From positions 1 through 31,872 of the forward strand of contig CAKPWR010000031.1 in the NCBI GenBank assembly GCA_934196725.1: a stretch of DNA of 31,872 bases, in the 5' to 3' direction. Every line of letters begins with the position of its first letter. The stretch's first letter is position 1. Under the pieces are notes generated by a model. The model searched no databases. It saw nothing but the letters and a program-made list of their open reading frames with translations, and was not told the DNA's origin. This DNA is from an uncultured Prevotella sp. (lineage in GTDB: Bacteria > Bacteroidota > Bacteroidia > Bacteroidales > Bacteroidaceae). Shown piece by piece: positions 1 to 7,024 of this stretch. The translations under genes and the position numbers were made by a program.

Positions 1-728
1 ATGCGGTTTCTCGTCTGCGTCATCTCGCGCGAATAATCGCTTCGCTGTATTTCCATGAAGCTGCTGAGCCGCTCCCTGGCCTCTTCCAGGTTGTCGCGCA
101 GCTCTTCCTCCAGCGCCGCCCGGGAATCAGCATCAAGGGGATTCTTATCGGCTTCTGAGGAATCTGAATCATGTGAGGAATCTGAATCATGAGAGGAATC
201 TGAATCACGAGAAGCCCCAGCATCATCCCGTGAGAGTTGCTCCTGAATGCTGATGATGTCGTTGATGACGCCTTCCAGCATCATAGTGCAATCGCTGAAA
301 CGGGTCAGCTTGTCGATGGGCAGAATGGGGCCGGAATAGTGCCAGTCGTCATAGATTCTGTCATCATAGATTTCCCTGCGCGCCTGCTCTATCTCCTGCT
401 CGGATACGTCTACCCGCGCCTCCACTATCAGCTGGAGTCCCGACTTCTCATCGGCTCCCTCCTTGCTGTTGCTTCCTAGGCATCGGGTGCGCAGGTTCCT
501 GCCCTTCCGGGCGATGATGAGGGCTCTTACGTCCTCGCCCTCCAGGGCTGAGACATAGCCGATGAAAAGCTGCTTGTCGTAAGCTTTCACAGCCAGCATA
601 TCAAAGGGGTTGGCGTCATCGGGCACCAGGCAGATGGTTCTGCCCTCTGCCTCCCTGGCGTATTCTACCTCACGACCTTTCACGTCGTTGTGGGTAAGAC
701 CTACTATATGGAATTTCAGTTTCTTCAT
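1..728 (-). CDS. HIRAN-domain-like protein, 3' end outside window
   Basis: An open frame runs from an ATG at 728-726 to the window edge with no stop, giving at least 242 codons. The protein begins MKKLKFHIVGLTHNDVKGRE. Near residues 30-60 it reads LVPDDANPFDMLAVKAYD and then IGYV, which fits the HIRAN pattern of a conserved D-x-NPxDxxAV segment followed by IGY. HIRAN domains bind DNA 3' ends or accompany helicases and nucleases, but no such partner is visible here. Residues of about 165-195 form a low-complexity Ser/Asp stretch built on three copies of a 15-bp unit encoding HDSDS-like text, followed by an acidic, probably coiled-coil region (EEELRDNLEEARERL). The start is supported by a TAnnTTTG promoter box 38 bp upstream. 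The frame is certain; the HIRAN assignment is fairly likely; the biological role is unknown. Confidence 0.68.
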   Translation of the reverse strand, partial: MKKLKFHIVGLTHNDVKGREVEYAREAEGRTICLVPDDANPFDMLAVKAYDKQLFIGYVSALEGEDVRALIIARKGRNLRTRCLGSNSKEGADEKSGLQLIVEARVDVSEQEIEQARREIYDDRIYDDWHYSGPILPIDKLTRFSDCTMMLEGVINDIISIQEQLSRDDAGASRDSDSSHDSDSSHDSDSSEADKNPLDADSRAALEEELRDNLEEARERLSSFMEIQRSDYSREMTQTRNR

Positions 729-765
729 TGTCGTTTTTATGTTTGATGTTGTTTGTAGTCAGCCG

Positions 766-773
766 CAAAAGTA
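766..773 (-). promoter_or_regulatory. Bacteroidetes -7 promoter box for the HIRAN-like gene
   Basis: On the minus strand this reads TACTTTTG, an exact match to the TAnnTTTG consensus. A leader of about 30 nt would separate the inferred transcription start from the ATG at 728. The -33 element is weak. Confidence 0.6.
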
Positions 774-850
774 CGGTTTTTCGATGAAACCACCAAGCAT
801 ACTTGTTTAAATTTCCTAAAAGAGCATCTGGGGTAAGAGGAGTTTTAAAG

Positions 851-937
851 CTTTTGCCCTTTCAGGGCGACAGGCTAGCGCCCATAATAACCCAGGGCGT
901 TGCCCTGGGCTAGGAGCTTCTGCCCTTTCAGGGCGTG
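851..937. repeat. REP-like palindromic element, GGGC family, copy 1
   Basis: The stretch is a chain of GC-rich palindromes: GCCCTTTCAGGGC appears twice, flanking CCCAGGGCGTTGCCCTGGG. The same building blocks, in another arrangement, recur at 5145-5292. It lies between genes and encodes nothing evident. It resembles REP/BIME-type elements; origin by a transposase-like enzyme is only inferred. Confidence 0.7.
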
Positions 938-997
938 TGGGGACAAGAAATGAGGACGAGACTGCTGACAGACAAGAAGACGAGGACGAGAGAGGGG

Positions 998-1141
998 GTT
1001 AACAGGGTTAACAGTTAACAGCTGTTTTTTCCTACCTCCCCCTTGCGTACCTTATTATATTAAATATATATATACTTATTTTTATATATGTGTGGGAGGG
1101 GGAGTATGCATTTTTGGGGTGTTAACTGTTAACCTGTTAAC
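998..1141. repeat. TTAACAG heptamer element with inverted arms
   Basis: The left arm (998-1021) is a run of GTTAACAG/TTAACAG units and the right arm (1121-1141) holds the reverse complement, GTTAACTGTTAACCTGTTAAC. Between them is a core with a second inverted pair (a CCTCCCCC-rich arm at about 1035 and a GGAGGGGG arm at about 1098) around an AT-rich centre. This is the most complete copy in the window. Partial copies lacking the right arm lie at 6882, 12558, 16346 and 18059. Confidence 0.75.
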
Positions 1142-1450
1142 TTTTCCCCGGTTGATGAGGGGGAGAAAGGGGAACGGGAGATGAGGGTGATTGACAATGC
1201 GAAGACGAAGGCTTCATCTGGGCATAACAAAGCCTAAACAAGCCTATATGAGGGCTTTAACGGGGCATAAATGATGACCAGGGCCAGTCATCATTTATCG
1301 TTAGAATAAGGACAAGAGAAGGCTCAAATCTATGACTTCCCAGGCAGAAAACTATGAGTTATGGGGCAGAAAACTATGGATTAGCCTTTTTTAACGTTAC
1401 ATTTCTATATTTTTCCCATGCATATTCTATGGAATTCCGTTTTTTTTTTA
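1142..1450. other. Gene-free stretch with a 12-bp hairpin and a short direct repeat
   Basis: ATAAATGATGAC at 1267-1278 and its exact reverse complement at 1287-1298 form a 12-bp stem with an 8-nt loop. Downstream, GGCAGAAAACTATG occurs twice, 22 bp apart (from 1343 and 1365). No open frame with protein-like content was found. The hairpin has no T-run, so it is not an obvious terminator. Confidence 0.5.
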
Positions 1451-1458
1451 TACCTTTG
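1451..1458 (+). promoter_or_regulatory. Bacteroidetes -7 promoter box for the outer-membrane protein
   Basis: TACCTTTG matches TAnnTTTG and sits after a T-tract. Transcription would begin near 1465, leaving a leader of about 27 nt rich in A and T before the ATG at 1492, as is usual for Bacteroidetes genes without a Shine-Dalgarno site. Confidence 0.7.
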
Positions 1459-1491
1459 CTGCCAAATTATTAACAATAAATTTTAAAACGT

Positions 1492-2175
1492 ATGAATTCA
1501 AAATCAGCAGCAAAATTGGCTGCATGCGCTTCATTTGCGCTATTTTTGAGTGGAATTCCTTCACAGAAAGCCTGCGCACAAGAGCAGGAGAAGAAGGTTG
1601 TGGTAGAAGATGCAGACAACGAGAAGCGCTATCTGCCAGCCAACAGCATCAGCGTAAGCAGCGGATATTCATGGCTCAGCAACGAAATTCTTACGGCCAA
1701 CGGCGATAAACTGGGCAGAACGCCTACCGGCTTCGACGTGACCATGGAATACGCCCATCTGTGGAAACTGAAGAACACACGCCGTCCTATTTATATCGGC
1801 TTCTCCATTAATGGCGTAGGCAGCAGAACCAAGGTAAAAATCCCTAGAAACGGCGGCAATGACGTCGACGATGTAATCATGAACTATTTCGTCGGTGCGG
1901 GTTACAAAATGGCCTACAAGACCAACAAGCGCTTCATCTGGAATCTGCTGCTGAGCCTTGGCTACGCCTGCACAGACGACGATTTCAACACCGCAAATGG
2001 CTTTGGCGTCTATGCGGAAATAGGATGCGAATACATGCTCAGCAAGCACTGGTCGGCTGGCGTGAGTCATGGCGGCTTTTCCTCCGCGTACAAGCAGCCG
2101 GCAGGCTGGGACAGCAAATATAGATTTGGCATCGATCACAATGGCTTGCGCGCAAAGCTTGCCTACTACTTCTAA
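1492..2175 (+). CDS. Secreted outer-membrane beta-barrel-like protein
   Basis: The 227-residue product starts with a Sec signal peptide: basic start, hydrophobic core around residues 8-22, and probable cleavage after ACAQ near residue 30. The mature part consists of alternating-residue strands such as SISVSSGYSWL, IYIGFSING and FIWNLLLSLGYA, and ends RAKLAYYF, with the terminal Phe expected for an outer-membrane barrel. The length fits a small barrel of 8-10 strands. No enzyme motif is visible, and I cannot place it in a named family beyond outer-membrane beta-barrel. It has its own promoter box and converges with the WbqC gene; the two share a hairpin at their 3' ends, so it is likely a single-gene transcript. 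Confidence 0.72.
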   Translation: MNSKSAAKLAACASFALFLSGIPSQKACAQEQEKKVVVEDADNEKRYLPANSISVSSGYSWLSNEILTANGDKLGRTPTGFDVTMEYAHLWKLKNTRRPIYIGFSINGVGSRTKVKIPRNGGNDVDDVIMNYFVGAGYKMAYKTNKRFIWNLLLSLGYACTDDDFNTANGFGVYAEIGCEYMLSKHWSAGVSHGGFSSAYKQPAGWDSKYRFGIDHNGLRAKLAYYF

Positions 2176-2211
2176 TTACAGCCCCAGGCTCATTGAATTA
2201 TAAGAAAACAG

Positions 2212-2258
2212 CGAGGCGATACTCTACCTTGATTATTTATAGGTAGAATATCGCCTCG
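2212..2258. terminator. Bidirectional terminator hairpin
   Basis: CGAGGCGATA-TCTACCT and AGGTAGA-TATCGCCTCG form a long stem with one mismatch and a short AT loop. It separates the convergent outer-membrane protein and WbqC genes, and its right arm encodes the last residues of WbqC. On the minus strand it is followed by CTGTTTTCTT, on the plus strand by GTTTCC. Confidence 0.7.
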
Positions 2259-2941
2259 TTTCCTTCATTGAAGAGGAGGTCCAGGATGCTCATATTCGGC
2301 TGGAAACCGTACTTCTGCCCGTAGACCTGATAATAGCGCTTGGGAGCGAATTCAGCGTCAGGAAGCGGCTTCTTAGGGCGAATAGCATCGCGGAAATCAA
2401 CTATACTTTGAACTTTAAGATTTGAACTTTGAACTTTATGATCAGCAAAGCTGTTGAATTGGCTTTCCCCTTGGCCGCCGAACGTTGTTTCTTCGCTCTT
2501 CACTCTTCGTTCTTCACTTAAAACGTATTCCTCCGTAATTGAAATCTTCGGACGGATGTCGAGGAGCTCTATCATCTTCTCGGTAGTCTCCATGTTGAAA
2601 TCGAAGAGGAACTCGTATTTCTTCTCGTAGAAAGGGCGGATGTCGTCCTGATAATACTCGAAGAAAGGGCTCTCGCCATAGGCGGAGAGAAGCGCATTCC
2701 AGTGGACGTGGCGCCAGTTGGCGTGGTCGGAGATGCGGATGTCCTTCATCGACAGGGAGATGTCGTGATTGGTGGGGATGGTGAGCGAGAGAGGACCGTT
2801 GGTGGTCGGGATGATCATACGGTTGCGATAGGTTTGCTTGATAAAGCTCTCGTGGCGCTCTATCAGGCATTCATCGTAGCGGTTCAGCTTCTGATACCAC
2901 TGGATGGGACCGAAATATGTGGAGGAAAGAAGGGCTTTCAA
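2237..2941 (-). CDS. WbqC-family protein with in-frame repeat insertion
   Basis: The 234-residue protein matches the WbqC-like family common in Bacteroidetes: LLSSTYFGPIQWYQKL at the start, IKQTYRNR, DHANWRHVHWNALLSAYG, SPFFEYYQDDIRPFYEKKYEF in the middle, and YYQVYGQKYGFQPNMSILDL near the end. Family members are linked to polysaccharide or aminosugar gene sets, but the reaction is poorly defined. Residues of about 141-181 are not family sequence: they are translated from two intergenic repeat types (GTGAAGA and AAAGTTC heptamers) lying inside the frame. The start is a TTG that directly abuts the arm of another repeat element; no in-frame ATG precedes it. It is the last gene of the dapB-lepB-S26 run on this strand. 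Confidence 0.85.
   Translation of the reverse strand: MKALLSSTYFGPIQWYQKLNRYDECLIERHESFIKQTYRNRMIIPTTNGPLSLTIPTNHDISLSMKDIRISDHANWRHVHWNALLSAYGESPFFEYYQDDIRPFYEKKYEFLFDFNMETTEKMIELLDIRPKISITEEYVLSEERRVKSEETTFGGQGESQFNSFADHKVQSSNLKVQSIVDFRDAIRPKKPLPDAEFAPKRYYQVYGQKYGFQPNMSILDLLFNEGNEAIFYL
2404..2519. repeat. Two heptamer-repeat types inside the WbqC reading frame
   Basis: 2404-2442 carries the AAAGTTC-type repeat and 2490-2519 the GTGAAGA-type repeat, separated by about 47 bp. On the coding strand they give SEERRVKSEE and KVQSSNLKVQS, with no frame break. Both families otherwise occur between genes in this window. Confidence 0.8.
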
Positions 2942-2942
2942 T

Positions 2943-3101
2943 TTACTTTGAACTTTGAGATTTGAACTTTACTTACTTTGAACTTTGAACTTTGAGATTT
3001 GAACTTTATGATTTGTCTCGCCTTCTTCCACTACTTCTATCAGCGTTTTCGGGAGTTTTGCTAATCATAAAGTTCAAAGTTCCAAGTTCAAAGTTCAATG
3101 T
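2943..3101. repeat. AAAGTTC heptamer element A with inverted arms
   Basis: The left arm (2943-3009) is a run of ACTTTGA/GATTTGA heptamers, the core is about 3010-3064, and the right arm (3065-3101) is the inverted version (AAAGTTC units). The whole gap between the S26-like stop codon and the WbqC start codon is this element. Its core, including CGGGAGTTTT and CTAATCATAAAG, is shared with the element at 13635-13776. Confidence 0.8.
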
Positions 3102-3590
3102 TTAAAACAGCTTATACGCCTTGCCTATCATCTGATGCTTATGCACCACCTGCTGCCCGGTTGGGGTCTTCAGGAGATAGAAGCGGCAATCCTTGCAGCC
3201 ACAGCGCTTACAGCACACCGTAGGAATGACATACTTCACCGTATCGATGAGAACAGTATCGCCCGGAAGCTTCTCTATCCTACCGATGAAATAAGCCTCT
3301 GAGACGAATTTCAGAGGTTTGGGCTGAGCCTGGCTCTGACCTTTGGCTTTGACCTGGCTCTGACCTTGATTCTTAGCCGGAGCAAACACGGAATCAGTGA
3401 AGACAACCACATCGCCGCGATTGAAAAAATCGCAGTCAATCCTATTCACTATCACCCGAGTGCCTGCTTTCAGCTGCGGAGGAAGACCTCCGGCTGGCAC
3501 CGTGAAGACAGTGAAGGCAAAGGTTCGCACCGCCCACACCAGGAGCAACGACAAACCTAAAGCTATTAGGAATTTAACTGCGATTTTCAA
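3102..3590 (-). CDS. S26 signal-peptidase-like protein lacking catalytic residues
   Basis: The 162-residue product has one N-terminal membrane segment (residues 5-20) and the layout of the S26 signal peptidase family. However, the serine box reads VPAGGLPPQL where active enzymes have PSxSM, putting Gly35 at the nucleophile position. The lysine box reads FIGRIEKLPGD where active enzymes have KRxxGLPGD, putting Gly103 at the general-base position. The GDNR box is absent. It therefore looks like a non-catalytic paralogue of the adjacent LepB. Residues 74-92 are Gln/Lys/Pro-rich (GQSQ repeats). A dense cysteine cluster, VCCKRCGCKDC (Cys126, 127, 130, 132, 135), could bind metal or form disulfides. 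The start is a TTG preceded in frame by a stop. It lies 35 bp after lepB, in the same transcript. The family is fairly sure; loss of activity is inferred. Confidence 0.75.
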   Translation of the reverse strand: MKIAVKFLIALGLSLLLVWAVRTFAFTVFTVPAGGLPPQLKAGTRVIVNRIDCDFFNRGDVVVFTDSVFAPAKNQGQSQVKAKGQSQAQPKPLKFVSEAYFIGRIEKLPGDTVLIDTVKYVIPTVCCKRCGCKDCRFYLLKTPTGQQVVHKHQMIGKAYKLF

Positions 3591-3625
3591 TCTATCTTTG
3601 CTTACTTAATTTCAAAAAACTTCTG

Positions 3626-5074
3626 TTACTTGATGTTATCTACGAAGTTGAACAGGCGGTTCCAGCGGATACCTGAGAAGCCTGGATGGTCAGGACTGTG
3701 GCTCCACCAGATGAAGATTGGCTTGCCCACGATGTGGTCCTCAGGAACGAAGCCCCAGTAGCGGCTGTCGGCTGAGTTGTGGCGGTTGTCACCCATCATC
3801 CAGTAATAGTCGAGCTTGAAGGTGTAGCTCTTCGCCAACTTGCCGTTGATGAAGATGTTGCCCTGGCTGTCTACCTTCAGGTCGTTGCCCTCGTAAACCT
3901 TGATGCAACGCTCGTAAACAGGCAGGTTCTTCAGCGTCAGAGCGATGCTCTTGCCCTTCTTCGGAATCCATACAGGACCGTAGTTATCGCATGTCCAGCC
4001 GGTATAGGCGTTGAGCGGATAGAGGTCGCCGTATCTTGCATCGGTATTGATGGAGATGCTCTCCACGAGGTTCTTGTTCGCCTTCAGAGCCAGATAAGCC
4101 TTCTTGGTGAGTGGAATCACGCCGCCCTGATTATACATCAGGAGGTCTTCGTTGGTGATTCCCAGCTCATCGGCAAGGTCGATAGGGAACTCGCCCTTGA
4201 GCTTCATCTTGTAGGTATACTGCACGTTGTCAGGCTCCTTGTTTGCCTTGCCGTCGAGATAAACGATGCGGTTCTTGATCTGCAGGGTCTGACCCGGCAA
4301 ACCAACGCAGCGCTTCACGTAGTTCTCGCGGCGGTCGGTAGGACGGCTGATGATGTCGCCATATTCGCCCGGCATGTTCAGGATGTAGTTTCTACCGGCA
4401 GCATACACTTTCTCGAAGTAGTGGCGCTGCTGCAATGGGTTCAGCACGCGGACATCCTGCTGCTGGCCGTTCTGCTCCAGTATCTGGTCGCCGATGCTGT
4501 AAACCATCTGATAGTAATCATTCGCCTGATAGCGCTCCTCGTTGCAGAGGGTGTCGCCGGCAGGATAGTTGAACACCACGATGTCGTTGAGCTTCACGTT
4601 GCCCAATCCCTTCACGCGACGGTAATCCCAGTGAGGCCACTCCACGTAGCTCTTCACGTTGACCAGCGGCATGGTGTGCTGGGTGAGCGGCATGGTGAGC
4701 GGAGTTTCAGGAATGCGAGGACCGTAGCTTACCTTGCTCACGAAGAGATAATCGCCCGTGAGGAGACTCTTTTCGAGAGAGGAAGATGGAATCACGTAGT
4801 TCTGGAAGAAGAAGAGGTTGATGAAATAAACCGCTACGAGCGCGAACACGAGCGCATCAACCCAGCTCATGATGAAGCGCACAGGGCCTTCTTCATCCTT
4901 CCACCACTGCCAGTGAATCTTCTTGGTGATGTAGACATCGAAGATGAACGGAACCACGATGAGTCCCAGCCAGCTCTCTACCCAAACCAGGAAGAGAAGA
5001 TAGAGGGCGAGAACTACTGCGAACTTCGCCCACTGCACCTTCATATTGAGGTTTTGTTTCTGTTTGTCGATCAT
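3626..5074 (-). CDS. lepB: Signal peptidase I
   Basis: LepB cleaves signal peptides from exported proteins at the outer face of the inner membrane, using a Ser-Lys dyad. All boxes are present: IPSSSLEKSLL with the nucleophile at Ser99, YVKRCVGLPG with the general base at Lys254, and MGDNRHNSADSRYWG near the C-terminus. Two or more membrane segments precede them (about residues 18-50 and 70-91). At 482 residues it is much longer than the E. coli enzyme (about 324); the extra length lies between the serine and lysine boxes and between the lysine and GDNR boxes, as is common in Bacteroidetes. It follows dapB on the same strand, separated by a REP-like element, and precedes the defective S26 paralogue. 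Confidence 0.95.
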   Translation of the reverse strand: MIDKQKQNLNMKVQWAKFAVVLALYLLFLVWVESWLGLIVVPFIFDVYITKKIHWQWWKDEEGPVRFIMSWVDALVFALVAVYFINLFFFQNYVIPSSSLEKSLLTGDYLFVSKVSYGPRIPETPLTMPLTQHTMPLVNVKSYVEWPHWDYRRVKGLGNVKLNDIVVFNYPAGDTLCNEERYQANDYYQMVYSIGDQILEQNGQQQDVRVLNPLQQRHYFEKVYAAGRNYILNMPGEYGDIISRPTDRRENYVKRCVGLPGQTLQIKNRIVYLDGKANKEPDNVQYTYKMKLKGEFPIDLADELGITNEDLLMYNQGGVIPLTKKAYLALKANKNLVESISINTDARYGDLYPLNAYTGWTCDNYGPVWIPKKGKSIALTLKNLPVYERCIKVYEGNDLKVDSQGNIFINGKLAKSYTFKLDYYWMMGDNRHNSADSRYWGFVPEDHIVGKPIFIWWSHSPDHPGFSGIRWNRLFNFVDNIK

Positions 5075-5144
5075 ATCTTTCTTTTCTTATTTCTGGATTA
5101 TATTCCGAAATTCTGATTACTGAACTTCGCATGTAAGCTCCGCA

Positions 5145-5292
5145 CGCCCTGTAAGGGCAGAAGCCCCTAGCCCAGGGCAGCGCCTTGGGTTATTATGCAC
5201 GCAAAACTGTCGCCCTTACAGGGCGCTTTGTTAACTGCTATTATACCCAGGGCGTTGCCCTGGGCTAGGAGCTTTTGGGCTTTCAGCCCGTA
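5145..5292. repeat. REP-like palindromic element, GGGC family, copy 2
   Basis: GCCCTGTAAGGGC, CTAGCCCAGGGCAGCGCCTTGG, GCCCTTACAGGGC and CCCAGGGCGTTGCCCTGGG follow one another and fill most of the dapB-lepB gap. The blocks match those at 851-937, including the CTAGGAGCTT junction. If dapB and lepB are co-transcribed, this would fold as a string of hairpins in the mRNA. Confidence 0.7.
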
Positions 5293-5320
5293 CTTGAACC
5301 GCATGCGAAAGTTCAGTGAT

Positions 5321-6082
5321 TTAGAACTTAAATAAATCTGATGTGGTGAGCAAACCAGTATGGTTGGCTGTGAACTCAGCAGCGAGAACGGCTCCGAGAG
5401 CGAATCCCTTGCGTGAGTGGGCGCTGTGCTCGATGGTAATCATATCAGCATCGCTGTCGTACATCACGGCGTGGATTCCAGGAACCTCGCCATCGCGAAC
5501 GCAGTTGATGACCAAATCCTCATCGGTGATGTTTGCATCGCCCTCATCGTGATGACCATCCTCAGTCCAATAAGTAACGCCACGCTTCCAGTCCTTCTTT
5601 CTGTCGATGTTGTCGATGATTTCCTCGGCAAGAGTGATGGCTGTTCCTGATGGAGCATCGAGCTTATGAACGTGATGGGTTTCCTGCATGCAGACTGAGT
5701 ACTGTGGGAAACCGTTCATGATCTTAGCCAGATAGCGGTTTACGGCAGAGAAGATAGCCACACCGATGCTGAAGTTAGACGCCCAGAAGAGGGTCTGCTT
5801 ACCGTCGGCGCAGAGTTTCTCCACGTCTTCCTTATGGTCTTTCATCCAACCTGTAGAACCTGAAACCACCTTCACGTTGTGAGAGAAAGCCTTCAGATAG
5901 TTGCCGTAGGCGGCAGTAGGGTTGGTAAACTCGATGGCAACATCGGCAGAGCAGAACTCCGGACTGTCGATATCCTCAGGGTTATTCACGTCAATCTTAC
6001 ATACGATTTCGTGGCCACGCTGCAGGGCGATCTCCTCGATCATGTGTCCCATCTTTCCGTAGCCGATCAAAGCAATTTTCAT
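5321..6082 (-). CDS. dapB: 4-hydroxy-tetrahydrodipicolinate reductase
   Basis: DapB reduces 4-hydroxy-tetrahydrodipicolinate with NAD(P)H in the diaminopimelate/lysine pathway. The 253-residue protein opens with the nucleotide-binding motif IALIGYGKMGHMI. It carries the family signature ETHHVHKLDAPSGTA with the catalytic His pair and Lys, and GSTGWMKD and SNFSIGV segments typical of the fold. The length is normal. It is the first gene of the leftward run and has its own promoter box at 6260-6267 with a leader of about 170 nt that can fold into a strong hairpin. Confidence 0.95.
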   Translation of the reverse strand: MKIALIGYGKMGHMIEEIALQRGHEIVCKIDVNNPEDIDSPEFCSADVAIEFTNPTAAYGNYLKAFSHNVKVVSGSTGWMKDHKEDVEKLCADGKQTLFWASNFSIGVAIFSAVNRYLAKIMNGFPQYSVCMQETHHVHKLDAPSGTAITLAEEIIDNIDRKKDWKRGVTYWTEDGHHDEGDANITDEDLVINCVRDGEVPGIHAVMYDSDADMITIEHSAHSRKGFALGAVLAAEFTANHTGLLTTSDLFKF

Positions 6083-6213
6083 CTTTATCTAATTTTTATT
6101 TGTTTTACTTTTTGTTCCTGTCCGGTCGTGAGAAAGGCTTTGCCATCACGTTTTGTGAGGTCAAACTTTCCCCTTTCGAACCAAACGTTTCGGCAAAAAA
6201 AATGCAAACGAGC

Positions 6214-6239
6214 GCAATGAAAGCTTGCTTTCAAATTGC
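6214..6239 (-). promoter_or_regulatory. Hairpin in the dapB leader
   Basis: GCAAT plus GAAAGC pair with GCTTTC plus ATTGC across a 2-nt loop, giving 11 paired positions with a 2-nt bulge. It lies in the predicted 5' untranslated region of dapB. It does not match a lysine riboswitch as I know it; function is unassigned. Confidence 0.5.
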
Positions 6240-6259
6240 CGAGTGCTGCTTTTTTTATG

Positions 6260-6267
6260 CAAAAATA
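6260..6267 (-). promoter_or_regulatory. Bacteroidetes -7 promoter box for dapB
   Basis: The minus strand reads TATTTTTG, matching TAnnTTTG. The start would be near 6252, giving a leader of about 170 nt. Confidence 0.6.
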
Positions 6268-6332
6268 CAATTTTTTCTTCGAAAAACCTTGAAAAATCCT
6301 TGTTATTATAATAATAAATAGAAAATTTTGGT

Positions 6333-6340
6333 TATTTTTG
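6333..6340 (+). promoter_or_regulatory. Bacteroidetes -7 promoter box for the thioesterase gene
   Basis: TATTTTTG matches TAnnTTTG about 50 bp before the ATG at 6391. Together with the box at 6260 it makes this a divergent promoter region. No clear -33 TTTG is visible. Confidence 0.6.
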
Positions 6341-6390
6341 CAGTGATTTAAGGCTTTTAGCCTCATTTAGTAACTAAAAAAGAGAAAATT

Positions 6391-6792
6391 ATGAGCAAAT
6401 ACATATTCGAGACAAAGATGGAAGTGAGGGATTATGAGTGCGATATTGAGGGCATCGTGAACAATGCCAACTATCTGCACTACATGGAACATACCCGCCA
6501 TCTCTTCCTGAAGGAATGCGGCCTCAGCTTTGCCGAAATGCACAACAAGGGCGTGGATGCTGTGGTGGCGAGAATGAACCTGCAGTACAAGGTTCCGCTG
6601 CAATGCGATGATGAATTCCTCTCGCGTCTGTGGCTGGAGAAGCAGGGCGTACGTTATGTTTTCCATCAGGACATCTTCCGTGCCAAGGACGAGAAACTCT
6701 GCCTCAAGGCAACCGTAGAACTCGTCTGCCTCATCAATGGAAAGCTGGGCAACAGCGAGGACTACGACAAGGCATTCGAGAAATACTTTTAA
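6391..6792 (+). CDS. Acyl-CoA thioesterase, 4HBT (YbgC/FadM-like) family
   Basis: This 133-residue protein has the single hot-dog fold signature of YbgC-type thioesterases: VRDYECDIEGIVNNANYLHY followed by MEHTRHLFLKECG, containing the catalytic Asp and the N-x-x-Y element. Such enzymes hydrolyse acyl-CoA thioesters in the cytoplasm; the acyl chain cannot be deduced. Length is normal for the family. It has its own promoter box, and the stop codon leads straight into a GTGAAGA repeat array. Confidence 0.85.
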   Translation: MSKYIFETKMEVRDYECDIEGIVNNANYLHYMEHTRHLFLKECGLSFAEMHNKGVDAVVARMNLQYKVPLQCDDEFLSRLWLEKQGVRYVFHQDIFRAKDEKLCLKATVELVCLINGKLGNSEDYDKAFEKYF

Positions 6793-6827
6793 GTGAAGAA
6801 CGAAGAGTGAAGAGTGAAGAATTCAAT
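6791..6827. repeat. GTGAAGA heptamer array after the thioesterase stop
   Basis: From the stop codon on, heptamers of the GTGAAGA / ACGAAGA type run for about 35 bp and end in GAATTCAA. The same text, in one orientation or the other, abuts dprA, dusB, ctp and parE. Confidence 0.7.
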
Positions 6828-6881
6828 TGTCTTGCGGCGATGGAGTTCACCCTGCATTCTATCCCTCTCAGAACAGCCAGA

Positions 6882-6981
6882 GTTAACAGATTAACAGTTA
6901 ACAGCTGATTTTTCAATACTCCCCCTTCCGCACACGAGCAAAAGAACTTGCATCCATCAAGGACAAGCAAAAGAACTTGCG
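6882..6981. repeat. TTAACAG heptamers, then two AGCAAAAGAACTTGC copies
   Basis: GTTAACAGATTAACAGTTAACAG is followed by the same T-run and CCCCCTT text seen in the larger element at 998-1141. Then AGCAAAAGAACTTGC occurs twice (near 6938 and 6967). This fills the gap before the DUF2851 gene. Confidence 0.6.
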
Positions 6982-7024
6982 TTCCGAAAGAGGCAATCCT
7001 ATAAACCATAAAAGCCGAAACAAT

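Noticed and set aside
3779..5116. 445-codon open frame on the plus strand
   Set aside because: It is the antisense shadow of lepB, whose catalytic motifs are clear on the other strand.
6083..6259. Lysine riboswitch in the dapB leader
   Set aside because: The leader has one strong hairpin but not the multi-helix core that I know for the lysine riboswitch.
6977..7024. Upstream TTG start for the DUF2851 gene
   Set aside because: The added residues come from repeat-derived sequence, and the family N-terminus fits the ATG at 7025.
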